The translations under genes were made by a program, and so were the position numbers. Source: Amborella trichopoda (taxonomy: Eukaryota; Streptophyta; Magnoliopsida; Amborellales; Amborellaceae). From it: 64,000 nt of DNA. Below are positions 46,231 to 56,909 of the stretch, piece after piece (positions within the stretch are counted from its first letter, which is position 1; each line of letters starts with the position of its first letter). Location: contig NW_006499799.1 of the NCBI RefSeq assembly GCF_000471905.2, forward strand, positions 3,669,497 to 3,733,496, read 5' to 3'. The notes under the pieces were generated by a model. The model worked only from the letters and a program-made list of their open reading frames with translations. It had not been told where the DNA came from and searched no databases.

Positions 46231-46951
46231 GTCGGGTGTATGGTTCACCATTTGCATGACGCAAAACTACTTAGAGGACTCTATGGTTATAGGAGTTAAA
46301 ACTACTAACCAACCTTGTTTTTTGAAATATCTTTCTCTTTTCAAAATTTTCACAATATGTCTTGTGTTTTAAAAAACTTTAATTTCTTTGTTAAAATCGT
46401 AGCCTATCCCTGCTCCGGGTTCTAATTCAAACATCCCTCTATCTTCAAATTTTCAAAATAGACTTTTAAAAAGAAGGATCTTGGACACCCGTATATGATG
46501 ATTACCGCATTGCCGCGATTGCCACGTTGTCACCTCGTCTTTATCTTCGGAATCGATCAAACAAGTCTCTTCTCATAGAAAGCCTTTTCCTATAAACAGC
46601 CTTAGGAAATCCTAAGGAAATCAAAGAAGATGTCAGGATTAAATTTTTCAAATTGTAAAACCCCTAAAGTTAAATGGCATGGCCAGAAAATACAACTCAA
46701 GTTTCAAGCTTGTGTAACTCATCGACATCTCACATCGAAAACCCTAGGAGGAAAAGTGCCCTAGGTACGTGAGCTCGATGAGCGCAACGACTTGGAGAGA
46801 TTAGTTGGTGTGCCCTCTAACCTTGTGATGTCAGGAATAAATTTAAAATTTTCGCAATATTTTTTATGTTGACCTGCCCCTCGAAGAACAAGGAATGTCA
46901 AAATGTCTACATCTTTACCACTCACCTATCCCTCGAAGGATATGGAGTGCC
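46231..46951 (+). other. Element B 3' untranslated region
   Basis: Homologous to 32690-33399 of the non-autonomous derivative. No ORF. It contains CTATGGTTATAGGAGTTAAA and TGTAACTCATCGACATCTCA phrases that match in both copies, and a repeated pair of TCGAAGGACAGG-like blocks close to the polypurine tract. Confidence 0.7.
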
Positions 46952-46964
46952 AAAGAGGGGCAAC
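46952..46964 (+). other. Polypurine tract of element B
   Basis: AAAGAGGGGCAAC directly before the LTR start TGTAGACACCCC. Confidence 0.85.
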
Positions 46965-48051
46965 TGTAGACACCCCATTTTAAATCTTACAAATTCTATG
47001 GTTTTCTGAACCCTTAGGATCACATTCTCCTAGTAAATCCAAAATCCATAATTCACACAGCCTACCATGTGACCCAGAACCAATCTACTTGCCTGGAACC
47101 CTTCAGAAACCCTGTTTCGACCGAGAATCCCGCAAATGCCCCCTTTTACCAAAAAAATCATTAAAAATAGCAAAACAATCTATTTTGACTCAATTGTTTT
47201 CTGGTAGCTTCACAAGAGGCTAAGAAACACACTTGAAAAGAAAATTTTCAATTTGGAGCATTTTTTGTCTAGACTAGGCGACATGCCTGGTGTTGCTCAG
47301 CTTTAGGCAACACTACAAGTGTCGCTCTGCCCCTTTTGCCCCAAATCCTTTTTTTGTCTCTTTTGGGTCTTTTTTTATGATATTTTTGGGCGACAATGCC
47401 AGTGTCGCCCAAATTCGCACCCTAAAAATGGATATCTTTGACCAGGGATTTGTTGGTGATGGAAATATATCCTTCCCAACAGATCTTAAGCCCTTGTATA
47501 TCTCTTTTTCGTGGCTATTTAAGGGTAGATGAGGTTAGAAATGAGACAAAAAAATAAAAAATCTACATGAGAGATTGAAAACCCTAGACATCTAGAGGAA
47601 CCGTAAGCCTGAGAAAATGTAAACCTAAGGAACAACAACCTTAGATCTAAACTATCTTTAGGGCACAACAACCCTTCTACACCAGAGATCAGCTGGTCAA
47701 TATCTGAATCAAAGAGGCAAAGAGGATGCTAGTGCTGATATGGGTGAGCCCTCAAAGGCTTGGGACCATTCGGCCTAGTTTAATATTGTTTCTTTTTCTT
47801 TCTTTCTTCTTCTTTTACTGTTTTATTTTAATTTGATCTATTTTTATTATTTTGCTTTTAAAATCATATTTTTAGTATTTTGGATCATGCTGGCTCTGTC
47901 ACAGATCTGACAGTAGATCTGCTTGTTTTTGGGCAAATCTAGCTTCAGATTTTAGTTCGATGTGTCCCACTTTCTCTACCACATCTTTTTCATTAGTTTA
48001 AGGTGTTAACAAATATTCGTCAAAAGATCTATCTGATTTTCATCATAAACA
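46965..48051 (+). repeat. Element B LTR 4 (3' LTR, 1087 bp)
   Basis: Begins TGTAGACACCCC and ends CATCATAAACA. Palindromes at 47277-47325 and 47388-47410, TATA-like box at 47515-47523. It is followed by the TAGTG duplication and then by A-family LTR sequence. Confidence 0.9.
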
Positions 48052-48056
48052 TAGTG
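48052..48056. other. Target-site duplication TAGTG, right copy
   Basis: Follows the terminal CA of LTR 4 and matches 31149-31153. Confidence 0.85.
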
Positions 48057-48360
48057 TTGTGCAAAAAAAAAGGAGATTGCAGATCAAGGGAGGCGCGTCC
48101 AAACCAATTGAAGTAGCTGGGGGACTTTCCGTCGTGATCTAAGAGCGTGCCCGCACGAGTCAGCCCAAGTAAGTCACGGACCCAGGTGAGGTTGCTCTTC
48201 ACCTCATGTTTTAAATTCCTCTCACACCAGTTGGGCACCTACCCTTGTTCTGTGAACAAGGTTCCCGAGAGAGCAGTCTCAAGTCCTGGGTCTTTCGGAC
48301 CAGAGACACATGTCACTTGATCACCTAGATCTGGGGAGGTAAGATCAAGGCATCCAGCCA
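48057..48360 (+). repeat. Third A-family LTR, right part
   Basis: Matches 25745-26024 and 12755-13031, from GATTGCAGATCAAGGGAGGCG to CAAGGCATCCAGCCA at 48360. It completes the LTR interrupted at 31153. Confidence 0.85.
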
Positions 48361-49840
48361 TACCCGCCTAAATATTCTCTCTCCTCTCTCTCTCTAAACT
48401 GTGACCCAAAATCTCAAGCAAAAAGGGGAATTTTTAATTGATGAAAGTCCTCGTTTTACAAGAGCACATCACTTGCTTATAGAGTTTAGGTCTAAACATG
48501 GGATACCTAAATTTTAACCTAATTGATGAAAATTAACCATTAAATGAATTAAAGAAATTCTAAGAAAAGGGGCAAAATGATGATTTTGCCCCTGCACCAA
48601 CAATCTGGAAAATTCCAAATCACTCCCTATAATGGCCATGCAATCTTCACGATCTTTTAGGATCCGTTCGTGATTTTTCCGGTCTTCATCTGACCAAAAT
48701 ATTATTCTTTTCTTGACTGGCTCGGGAAGATGATCGTTTCGATACTCATTTCAAGCCATGGATCAGACTCTCAGGCCATGATCATGACGCTGCAAAAATA
48801 TGAGAAAATGTGTGACCTTAGATTTAAGATTTAGCTTGTTTGTCAGTGTCTTTATCTGATTTCTTTGTTGTAGCATGATGATCATGTTTTCTACTGTCGT
48901 TTTACAAAAATAACAACTCGATTTGGTGCTCGGACAATCATTTTCCAAATTGGAAAATTTTAGCCGGAGTTTGGTCTCCGGTGGTCGAAAATTGCAGCAA
49001 CTTCGTACTCATCGTGGGTCGAATCTAACTGTCCATCACGTTCGAGGTTTGGCTCAGATGAAGCCTCTGACTTTGTGCTCATAATGGGTCTGGCTTTGGA
49101 CCAATTCAATGTGCGAGTGTTGTGATGTGGCCATTCGATCGAGGGGAGGTGCTGCTTGAAATTCCCTTCTACTTTTATAACTTTCTTGCGAATTTCTCTC
49201 TTCGATTTCTCTCGGCTCGATCCATGTCATCATATGTGCCGCATATCAAATCGACCGGATCGACGAGACGAACATACTCCCAAAATTTGGGCTCTATCCG
49301 GCCTGGGATGAGGGGCAATGGAAAGTTTACCCCTGAAATTGTGAAGCACAGTTTCTATTAATGGAAAATATTTCATCGAGAGTGCACCGTAATAGTGTAC
49401 GATCTATCCATTTTAGGTAATTTGGCCATAACTTGCTTTAGAAGCATCCAAATGCGTCGAAAATTGGTACCCAAGGATTTTCGAATGTTCTAGATCCAAC
49501 GGCAAAGGTTTGGAGACCATTTGACACTCCAATAATGGTTATGTAGTTCAGAGTCCATTTTCAGCACGATAGAGGCAAAATTTCTCGAAACTATTTTGTC
49601 GTCTGCACTGCCTAAAACTTGTCAAATTGTGACGAAACTTGGCAAGTGTTCTTAGGAGACCCTTCAGCAAGATCTGAAACCTTCTTAGGCCATTCTGAGA
49701 CTTTTGAAATTTTCACTTATGGATCAGGGCTTATTGACCTACGGCTTCATAGTCCACAAGCATTTTGGTACCCACGGACCTAGGTCATGAACTGTTCTCT
49801 CCTTATTCATATCGGGTACACAAGTGATGGAAAATACCCT
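48361..49840 (-). repeat. A-related LTR fragment, minus strand
   Basis: The reverse complement matches A-family U3: for example the stretches matching CCAAGTTTCGTCACAAT (near 49640) and TTGGATCTAGAACATTCG (near 49490) parallel 22850 and 22980. It also matches 62330-63660 almost along its length. It stops at 48361 against the end of the third A-family LTR, in a CT-rich stretch equal to early U5, so the A-family insertion probably broke it there. Confidence 0.75.
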
Positions 49841-50161
49841 CATATAAGCTCAACCTGAGTTCAGGGCAGCTCATGAGCTTGAAGAAGTCTTACATAGACT
49901 TGTTTCGGGTCAGAAAATGCCAACTCTGGGCAGCCCCCAAGTCTCAAGTATGGTAGAAATCATACTTACAAATGGGGCAAAGAACAAAATCTAGAGTGAG
50001 GATCTAAATAAGCCAGTCACTCCCGATCAACCAATGATAAAAAAAGCCTCAATCAACTCTTCATAAGTTTATGAGGGGTTTGCCATGTGGGGGTATCTTT
50101 GAAGTCTTAAAAAAGGAAAAAATTGATCCTGAGAAAGTTATGGAGCATATAGAAAAGAGCA
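49841..50161 (+). other. Leader before the 394-codon ORF
   Basis: No feature recognised. The frame leading into the ORF is open for a short distance upstream (VMEHIEKSN), so the true start could be earlier or the ORF could be a 3' part of a longer one. Confidence 0.4.
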
Positions 50162-51346
50162 ATGTTACCCTCTGAAGATGCCATCATATGCTCGCTTAAG
50201 AAAAATATCCTCCGGATGATGCAAGTTCTGAGCTATGAAGAGACCGGTCTCACTGCCTTATGGCAAGGGAATGACCTACCATTGCCATCCACCGTCTTCA
50301 TCAACATCTCGGCTCATCAGGCTGAAATCGAGAAGCAAGGCAGTACTATTAAACTACTTCAAAGGGATGAGAACCTCATTGCCAAGATAAGCCTCATGAA
50401 CAAGGAAATGACTCTGCCACCATTCATCCCCTCTACTCCTTTTCCCGGATTCTTCCTAGAATCTCAGAGATTTGATGAACTAGAGTCTTCTTTGGTCAAT
50501 TCAAATGATGCGTCCTCCCTCACCTTCATCCGCCCAATCACTCCATCCTCTTATGAGAGCTCGTTACTTTCATTTGAGGAAAACAACTCCCTAATAGTGG
50601 CAGAAGTTTCCCCCTCTACTGGCAATCTATCTAAATTGACCTCTCCATGCCCTAAAGATTCCATGATCCCCTCTGAGGTTGATTGCATGCTCTCCCCTTA
50701 CCTCAAAAGCCCCATGGGTTCTCTTGATGTTGACAATGCAACCTTATCATCTTATGAGAGTTGCAAATCCTCATTTGAGGGTGTGGAGCTCGATACTGCT
50801 GATCCGACCTCCCTCACCCCCATACATCCAATCACCCCATTCTCTGAGGAGAGCTCGTCACTCTCATTCAAGGAAACCCACCCCCTAATAATGAATGAGA
50901 TGAAGCACATTCCCTCTACTGGTAACCTCATTAAAGTGGTTTTTCCATGCCCTGAAAATGCCATGATTCCTTATGAAATCAATGGCATTCTCTCTCCATA
51001 TCTCGAAAGCTTCATATGCTATCTCGATGATAATAATGTGCATTCATCGTCCTATGAGAGTTTCACATTCTCATTCAATGAGGCGGATATCTATGCTTTG
51101 AGAAGTGAAGCAGACTCAAGGGAAAGCCGAATAACCATCATCAATAATGCAGTTGAATCAACAGTTGAACCCATGATCGAAAACTCCATCGAACAAGAGG
51201 CATGTGGTGAGAAAACTATATTGGAGTGTATCGCCCTAAATGAAGAAGAAGCTTTCGAGGTAATCAGCCCCAAAGCCTCCATTATCCTTTGCTCCCCATT
51301 GAGAAGAAACTTGACCCTTCAAGGGAAGAAGAAACTCCAAGATTAG
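50162..51346 (+). CDS. 394-residue ORF of unknown function with a ~100-residue internal duplication (Ogre-like ORF upstream of gag)
   Basis: The longest convincing ORF here: 394 codons, Ser-, Glu- and Pro-rich, with normal codon variety. I do not recognise its family. Residues about 106-206 and 207-307 are two tandem copies of a unit of about 100 residues. Shared motifs, spaced 98-100 residues apart, are RPITP/HPITP, ESS-LSF, PSTGNL, CP-MIP and LSPYL, then SSYES. The N-terminal 100 residues contain a stretch that may form a coiled coil (AHQAEIEKQGSTIKLLQRDE). No signal peptide or membrane segment is evident. It lies about 350 bp upstream of a Tat/Ogre gag remnant on the same strand, the position of the extra ORF1 known in Ogre elements. 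It could also be the N-terminal part of a longer gag-side protein. Confidence 0.6.
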   Translation: MLPSEDAIICSLKKNILRMMQVLSYEETGLTALWQGNDLPLPSTVFINISAHQAEIEKQGSTIKLLQRDENLIAKISLMNKEMTLPPFIPSTPFPGFFLESQRFDELESSLVNSNDASSLTFIRPITPSSYESSLLSFEENNSLIVAEVSPSTGNLSKLTSPCPKDSMIPSEVDCMLSPYLKSPMGSLDVDNATLSSYESCKSSFEGVELDTADPTSLTPIHPITPFSEESSSLSFKETHPLIMNEMKHIPSTGNLIKVVFPCPENAMIPYEINGILSPYLESFICYLDDNNVHSSSYESFTFSFNEADIYALRSEADSRESRITIINNAVESTVEPMIENSIEQEACGEKTILECIALNEEEAFEVISPKASIILCSPLRRNLTLQGKKKLQD

Positions 51347-52545
51347 TTGTTAATTCCATGGTGATCAATAAAACACTAAAAACCTATGGAGACGAGATTG
51401 CGCAGCTTAAGGCCACATTAAGGTAGTTGTAAGCCGAGATGAATCCAAAGAAGAAATGATGAAAATCATGCATGAAGAGGTGTTGGTGTCCCATGAGGTC
51501 GCGCGTACTCCCGCGGCATGCCAAACCTCCCAACCACCATGTTAGCCCATTGAAATGATGCCATCAAAAGAAGAGCTGCTCCCACCCACACCTACCTCAT
51601 TCCCAGTTCATCCTCCCTTGACTCAGAATGAAGAATTTGAAGAACATAGTGACACAAGCACTAGTTAGGTATAATGTTTCAGGCATGGAACAACCAAGTC
51701 ACTAACAAAATCCATACCCAGCTTATGTTGACCAAACTCCATTCCCTCCGAGCTATCAAATTCCTTATTTCCCCAAATATGATGGCACATGCTTGCCACA
51801 ACAACCTATACTTTGTTTTTTCTTGTGGCGATACGATGAACGATGAACAATGAACATCTACTGCTCTGACAATTTGTGAGAACCCCTACGAGAGCCGGCC
51901 TCAAATGGTAATCTCAGCTAGGACCCAATTCAATTTTCATCATGGGATTAAATGCAAGAATAATTCCTCAAACGCTTCTATGACATAGAAAGGAATGAGG
52001 AACTTTATGTACTTCTTGATGTAAAGCAAGAGCCGCAGGAGCCACAAGAGCTAGTGATCGAGTACATCAGAAGGTGGCACAATCTGGCCAATCCAGTGGA
52101 CGAGCTTCAAGAAGTGGAATACTATGTAGAAAGAATGCGCCAAGAATTGTCAATATATGTCAGTGCAACGTGCCCCTCCACATTTGCTAAAATGATTGAA
52201 AAAGCATGTGCGAATAGAAGACTTGTATAAGAACCATGACAAAATGTTTGAGCCCTTCAACGATGCCCGATACCATGCACTCTTTGTGCCAAAACAAGCC
52301 AAGAGTTATTCCTTTAATGAAGGCATGGTCCCTGGTTACTTGGAGCTCTCATCTTCAAGGGAATGATCTAGCTACCCGCCCCAAAAAGGCCAGAGGAAGT
52401 CGAAAGAGTTGATGAGCCCAATTATTGACAATACCATTGAATGCTTGGTCATATGACCAAAGATTGTCATGCTACTAAAAACATCATCCAAGGGTTCATA
52501 AAAAATGGGCAGTTAAACTTGGGGCCTAATTCTGTGCATGATGAG
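51347..52545 (+). pseudogene. Gag remnant of an Ogre-like element
   Basis: The gag start is seen at 51715 as AYVDQTPFPPSYQIPYFPKY, parallel to the element A gag motif. After a frame break FLKRFYDIERNEEL, then ELVIEYIRRWHNLANPVDEL and YYVERMRQEL follow. A zinc-knuckle relic YH-x-MLGHMTKDC lies at 52434-52475, where the first Cys position reads TGA. Many stops make it dead. It ends near 52545, where A-family repeat sequence begins, so pol is lost. Confidence 0.75.
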
Positions 52546-52555
52546 TCATGAGACC

Positions 52556-52645
52556 AATGGTCCAAGCCAAAGACCTTAAACAATACGGCATTGGTCCAAA
52601 CTATATGACCCTAAACTATAGCCCATGTCTTGGTGGACCTTAAAC
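52556..52645 (+). repeat. Piece of the GCATGACCTTAAACTGC array
   Basis: GGTCCAAACTATATGACCCT and neighbouring phrases match 20900-20960 and 26490-26530. It shows that the Ogre-like gag relic belongs to, or was recombined with, the A family, with everything between gag and the 3' region deleted. Confidence 0.75.
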
Positions 52646-52659
52646 ACACCTCCCCAACT

Positions 52660-52910
52660 TTTTTGTCCAGCAGACTATGGTTACGTGAATTTTGTTTTGT
52701 TTTTTCATTTCCTTTGTGGTTGGCTTTGATACTGAAAATTCCTTCTTTTCAAAGTATTGTGAGACTCCAGCTCGAGTGGCACTCGCTACTTGTGGTCGTG
52801 ACCCCACACCCTATTGTCCTCAGACGGGCTCGAGCCTAGCCCTTTGCGGGTCTCACAGGGATGGTAGGGAACGGGGTCATGACAAGTAATTATAGTATCA
52901 GAGTAGCCAG
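52660..52910 (+). repeat. End of a Tekay-like LTR with a decayed PBS
   Basis: The LTR end AACGGGGTCATGACA at 52870-52884 parallels the minus-strand end of the first chromovirus LTR. Eight bases later TAGTATCAGAGTAGCC is a mutated form of the initiator tRNA-Met PBS. The upstream LTR edge is not seen. Confidence 0.7.
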
Positions 52911-52924
52911 GATAGGATTGAAGG

Positions 52925-53395
52925 ACCCAGAATTTTTCGAAAGTAAGTGCACGGTGGAAGGAAGCACGCAGCAGAAGTAACTGCACGATGAAAAAAAGCG
53001 TGCGGCAGAAGTAAGTGCACAGTGGAAGTAAGAGTGTTACAGAAGTAAGCGCGTGATGGAAGTAAGCTCACAGAAGAAGTAAGCGCGCGACAGAAGTAAG
53101 TTAGCGGTAGAAGTAAGCGCACTACAGAAGTAAGCACACTGTGGAAGCAAGCACGGGACGGAAGCAAGCGCACAACGAAAGTAAGCGCACGACAGAAGTA
53201 AGCGCGCGACGGAAGTAAGACTGTGGCAGAAGTAAGCGTGAGGCAGAAGTATGCGTGCGGCGGAAGTATGCGTGCGGCGGAGGTAAGCGCGTGCCAGAAG
53301 TAAGCGCACGATGGAAGTATTTGCGCAGCGGAAGTAAGCAAGCTACGGAAGTAAGCGCGGGGCGAAAGAAAAGAGCACGACAGTGTACTTGCGAC
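52925..53395 (+). repeat. 17-bp minisatellite, about 25 units
   Basis: Consensus CGACAGAAGTAAGCGCG, repeated in register with substitutions from about 52930 to 53390. Seventeen bp gives a 51-bp coding period, so the minus strand is open in three frames (a 210-codon frame with a 17-residue repeat). These ORFs are by-products. The array follows the decayed PBS and precedes the next LTR. Confidence 0.85.
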
Positions 53396-53539
53396 AGCAA
53401 GAACATAAAGCCACGAGTGAGCAAGGGGTATCGCCATGCACTTAGCGCTGGCTGTGCAATGCCGGCTATAGCATTGCCATGCATGGTTAGTGTTCGCCAC
53501 TTGCCCAGCTGCATGGGTTGTAAGTGCCACTTTTTTGAA

Positions 53540-55334
53540 ATTTCATTTTGATTTCTAGTTATGGATTACGATTTAAAAACATGTCACTGCCTTCACTGCA
53601 CAACAGATTTCAAGTTTAATGTCTCTATTATTTTATACTTTTGAGAGGCCAAACAAGGTTCAATTGCTTTCAAATACCCTATTTGAAATATGGTTGTGTC
53701 TGCACAAAATTGATTTTGGAACTTTCTTTAAATTCTAAGTGAATTGAAAGTTATGACCCTATTTATAACTAGATGTCACGACTTGAAATTGCAGCCGTAA
53801 CACTGATGGACACTATTACTGTTATTTTGTGACACCGACATCGAGGTTTTGTGACTCTGATAATGTTATCATGCGATACCAATACCGCCACCTTGTGTTC
53901 GTGATACGGGGTTTCTGTAATATGAATAATGAATACTATAAAATGTGATATGAGTACTGATATCTAACTGCTACTCAATGGGTCTTCTATTGGTAGTGGA
54001 CCTTCTATTTCTGTTATGTGAATATTGATATCTGCTGCTATGCAATGGGTCTTCCATTGGTAGTATACTTTCTATTTCTGTTATATGAATATTGATATCT
54101 GACTGCTACGCAATGGGTCCTCTATTAATAGTAGACCTTTTGTTTCTGTTATATGAATACTGATATCTGACTGCTACGCAATGGGTCCTGCATTGGTAAT
54201 AGACCTTCTATTTCTTTTATATGAATACTGATATCTGACTGCTACGCAATGGGTCCTCCATTGGTAGTAGACCTTTTGTTTTTGTTAGATGAATATTGAT
54301 ATCTGACTGCTATGCAATGGGCCCTCCATTGGTAGTGAGGTATACTGTACCTCGACTCCTATGATAGGATTGGATTCGAGATGTAACTGTAATTAACTGG
54401 GAGAGTACTGCCCCCCAAATTGTCGTGGGCACTACGCATTGGGTCCTCCATTGGTAGTGTAACGCCCTCTCACCTAAGGGCATAAGAGCTTACAAGGCCT
54501 CAGCCTATAAAAGACCCCAAAGCGAGCTGGGGATGTGTGCGTGAGTAATGATATTACGAAGTGGGACCTCCACTTGTCATTATCCCCCCTGCTGAATGAT
54601 GGTAGAAGTCCCAAGTTTCAGGGTTAGCTTGACCTGATCAATGTGACTTCTACTTCGAGAGTAATTTGTTTTGTTCTGCTTATCTAGATTCGTCTGTTCT
54701 ATTTATTTTAATTCGGTATTCTATGTGAACATCTGATTGTATCTGTACTATAAAGATTGAATCTTACCATCGTTATACAGCATTCATATATACTCTGATG
54801 TGTGACCATACTCTATGAGACAAATGTGATTTCTGACAAACCATGGACATGTTATTACGTATTTACTAATAGTCAGGTATGTAAGGGTAGTGATCTACTT
54901 ACTGAGCCTATTGCTCACTCCATTTATTTCATCTGTGTGGAGAATTAGTGCCCGATTGCGTGTGGCGAGCAGCGAACCAATGATAGCAATTGTTCATAGT
55001 TCAAACTGATTTAGGATTTTTCTTCTTGGCATTGTAGGCGCCGGGTGGCATTCCCACGTATTATTCTTTTTGATGTAATATTTTGAGATGAATGTTAAGC
55101 TTGTAAGCCTCAAACCTTATTGTAAAGACTTTGTAGATGAAAGAAGTTAATGGTTTAAATTTATTCAGTTTCTACCGCTTGATAGATGAGTTTTTTCTTC
55201 TTATCGTGGTTTGCTTGATTTCTTCACTTTTAATATGTGTTGATGCCACTCCCACCTGAGTAACGTACGCGACCTCCGGTCATGATCTCGCACTCTATTG
55301 CCCTCCAGAGGGGTCAGGGGGCGGGGTCGTGACA
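53540..55334 (+). repeat. Tekay-like LTR, start uncertain
   Basis: The end AGGGGGCGGGGTCGTGACA at 55334 and the preceding CCACTCCCACCTGAGTAAC (55248-55266) match the reverse complement of the first chromovirus LTR near 8070. A tandem block is at 53990-54350. The PBS that should follow is missing: GTGACA is joined directly to AGGATTCTTGGC, which in the first element lies about 20 bases beyond the LTR. Confidence 0.72.
53990..54350 (+). repeat. Tandem repeat of about 62 bp, six units
   Basis: Units read CTGCTACGCAATGGGTCCTC then CATTGGTAGTAGACCTT, and TATATGAATACTGATATCTGA. The CTACGCAATGGG core corresponds to the reverse complement of CCCACCGCGTAGTGG in the first chromovirus LTR, so both LTRs share an old repeat that has grown differently. 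Confidence 0.8.
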
Positions 55335-55419
55335 AGGATTCTTGGCTTAGAGTCTTAGATTAGCCCATTGGGTGACTAGCGTCTGGGTGTTCCTGTTTTA
55401 AGTTAAGATGTCGAGGGCT

Positions 55420-56905
55420 CGCGCTAACAATTCTAGTGCGATTAATGGGAGTACCACAATTCTAGTGCGATTAATGGGAGTACCAAGGTTTTCGGGGAAT
55501 TCTTTATGATGCTGGGGCCATGACTCGAGTCATGAAGGATTGTATGCCAGCCCTGGTTGTTCTTGCCCCAGGTCATGTAGATGATGGAATAGTTGAAAGG
55601 TTTAAGAGATATGTACCACCAGCATTCTCAAGGCAAGGAGGGGCAGAAAAGGCTACTAGATGGAGGAGGCAAGTAGAGAAGATCTTTGAGGTCTTACAAT
55701 GCTTTGATGAGCAAAAAGTAAGATTGGGTGCCTTCATGCTAGAAGGGGATGTCGAGCATTGGTGAAATTCAGTAATGCAGTCCAAGATGATGTCAGGGAC
55801 TACGGCCACATGGGAGAATTTCCTTGTGGAATTTGATAAGAAGTACTTCCCCAACTTCGTCCAAGAAGGGAAGGAAGTAGAATTCATCCAGCTGCAACAA
55901 GGGACGATGTCGATAGAGCAGTGCATAGCCAAGTTTGAGGAACTTTTTTGGTATGCGCCGCATATTATCAACACAGAGGCTCGCAAGGCGAGAAAATTTG
56001 AGAGGGGCCTCAGACCAAATATCTGGGGGAGAGTGATATCAGCCAATCTTAAGGTGTTCTCTCCATTGATGGACCTAGCAATGAAGATCGAGAAGGATTG
56101 TGAGAAGCACCAGCTAAGGAAGGAAGGGAAAGTAAGGCACCCACCATCTGAAAATTTTGGGAGGAAGGCTCGACCACCGCCAAAGAGAGACTTTAGGGGA
56201 AAGACTAAGCAGGGCAATGTGAAGACCCATAAGACTTTCCTGAGTGATGTGAGGGAGAACCAACGCCCGACATGCTCGTATTGTGGGATGCGCAACCACT
56301 CTATAGTTGAATGCTACAAGAACACAAGAGCGTGTTTCGGGTGTGGCAATCCTGACCACATGATAAAGGCCCGCCCTATGATGAAGCCGAAGAACAAACT
56401 GAAGACTCAGGGTCGGGTTTTCGCACGCATGGAGCAAGAGGCTAAGGCTTTTACCTTAGTAATCCGAGGTATACTCTTTGTTTGTGATAAAGAAGCTAGA
56501 ATTCTGATAAACCTTGGTTCTTCTCATGCTTTTGTTGCACCTCATTTTGCATGTCATCTAAATGTTGAACCTTCACCTCTTGACTATACTTTATAAGTGT
56601 GCACGCCTATGGGGAACTTTATGGTGATTGATACTGTGTACAAACAGTGTGGGGTTTTACTTGAGGGGTGTGTCCTGCCTATAGACTTGATAGTCTCAGA
56701 TATTCAGGACTTTGATGTTATTTTGGTCATGAACTGGTTGTCCATGCACCATGTCACCCTTGACTGTTATAATAAAAATGTGACCTTTAGACACCCAACC
56801 AGTCAGAGTTACACTTTGTTGGTTTCAAAGATGCTTCCTGTATACCCTTTATTTCAGCCCTTCGGGCTCATCATCTTTTGGCTAGAGGAGGCGTCGTGTA
56901 CTTAG
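55420..56905 (+). pseudogene. Gag-protease of the second Tekay-like element, truncated
   Basis: Gag begins in 55520-55765 (FSRQGGAEKATRWRRQVEKI) and, after a stop at 55763, continues in 55775-56596 with KYFPNFVQEGKEVEFIQLQQ and MSIEQCIAKFEELFWYA. Two zinc knuckles follow, CSYCGMRNHSIVEC (complete CCHC) and CFGCGNPDHMIKAR (last Cys lost). The protease starts ARILINLGSSHAFVAPHF, where the usual catalytic Asp is Asn, and the rest (DFDVILVMNWLSMHHVTLDC) is in a separate piece to 56905. Everything after the protease is cut off by an LTR fragment at 56910. Confidence 0.85.
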
Positions 56906-56909
56906 CTAT

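Larger units (their letters stand above)
31154..48051 (+). mobile_element. Element B: Tat-lineage retrotransposon complex with four LTR copies
   Basis: Order: LTR 31154-32245; compact non-autonomous interior 32246-33412; LTR 33413-34516; short leader piece; partial LTR 34606-34792; long interior with gag, protease, RT, integrase and antisense PMD ORF 34793-46964; LTR 46965-48051. LTRs are about 1.1 kb. PBS TGGCGCCCACCGTGGGG (or variants) follows each LTR that has one, and the polypurine tract AAAGAGGGGCAAC precedes both downstream LTRs. A 5-bp duplication flanks the whole complex. It therefore either inserted as one unit and was rearranged afterwards, or arose from template switching before insertion. 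Confidence 0.85.

Noticed and set aside
52898..53530. 210-codon minus-strand ORF
   Set aside because: It is the reverse reading of the 17-bp minisatellite, open in three frames.
55573..56295. 240-codon minus-strand ORF
   Set aside because: It is antisense to a clear gag with zinc knuckles on the plus strand.
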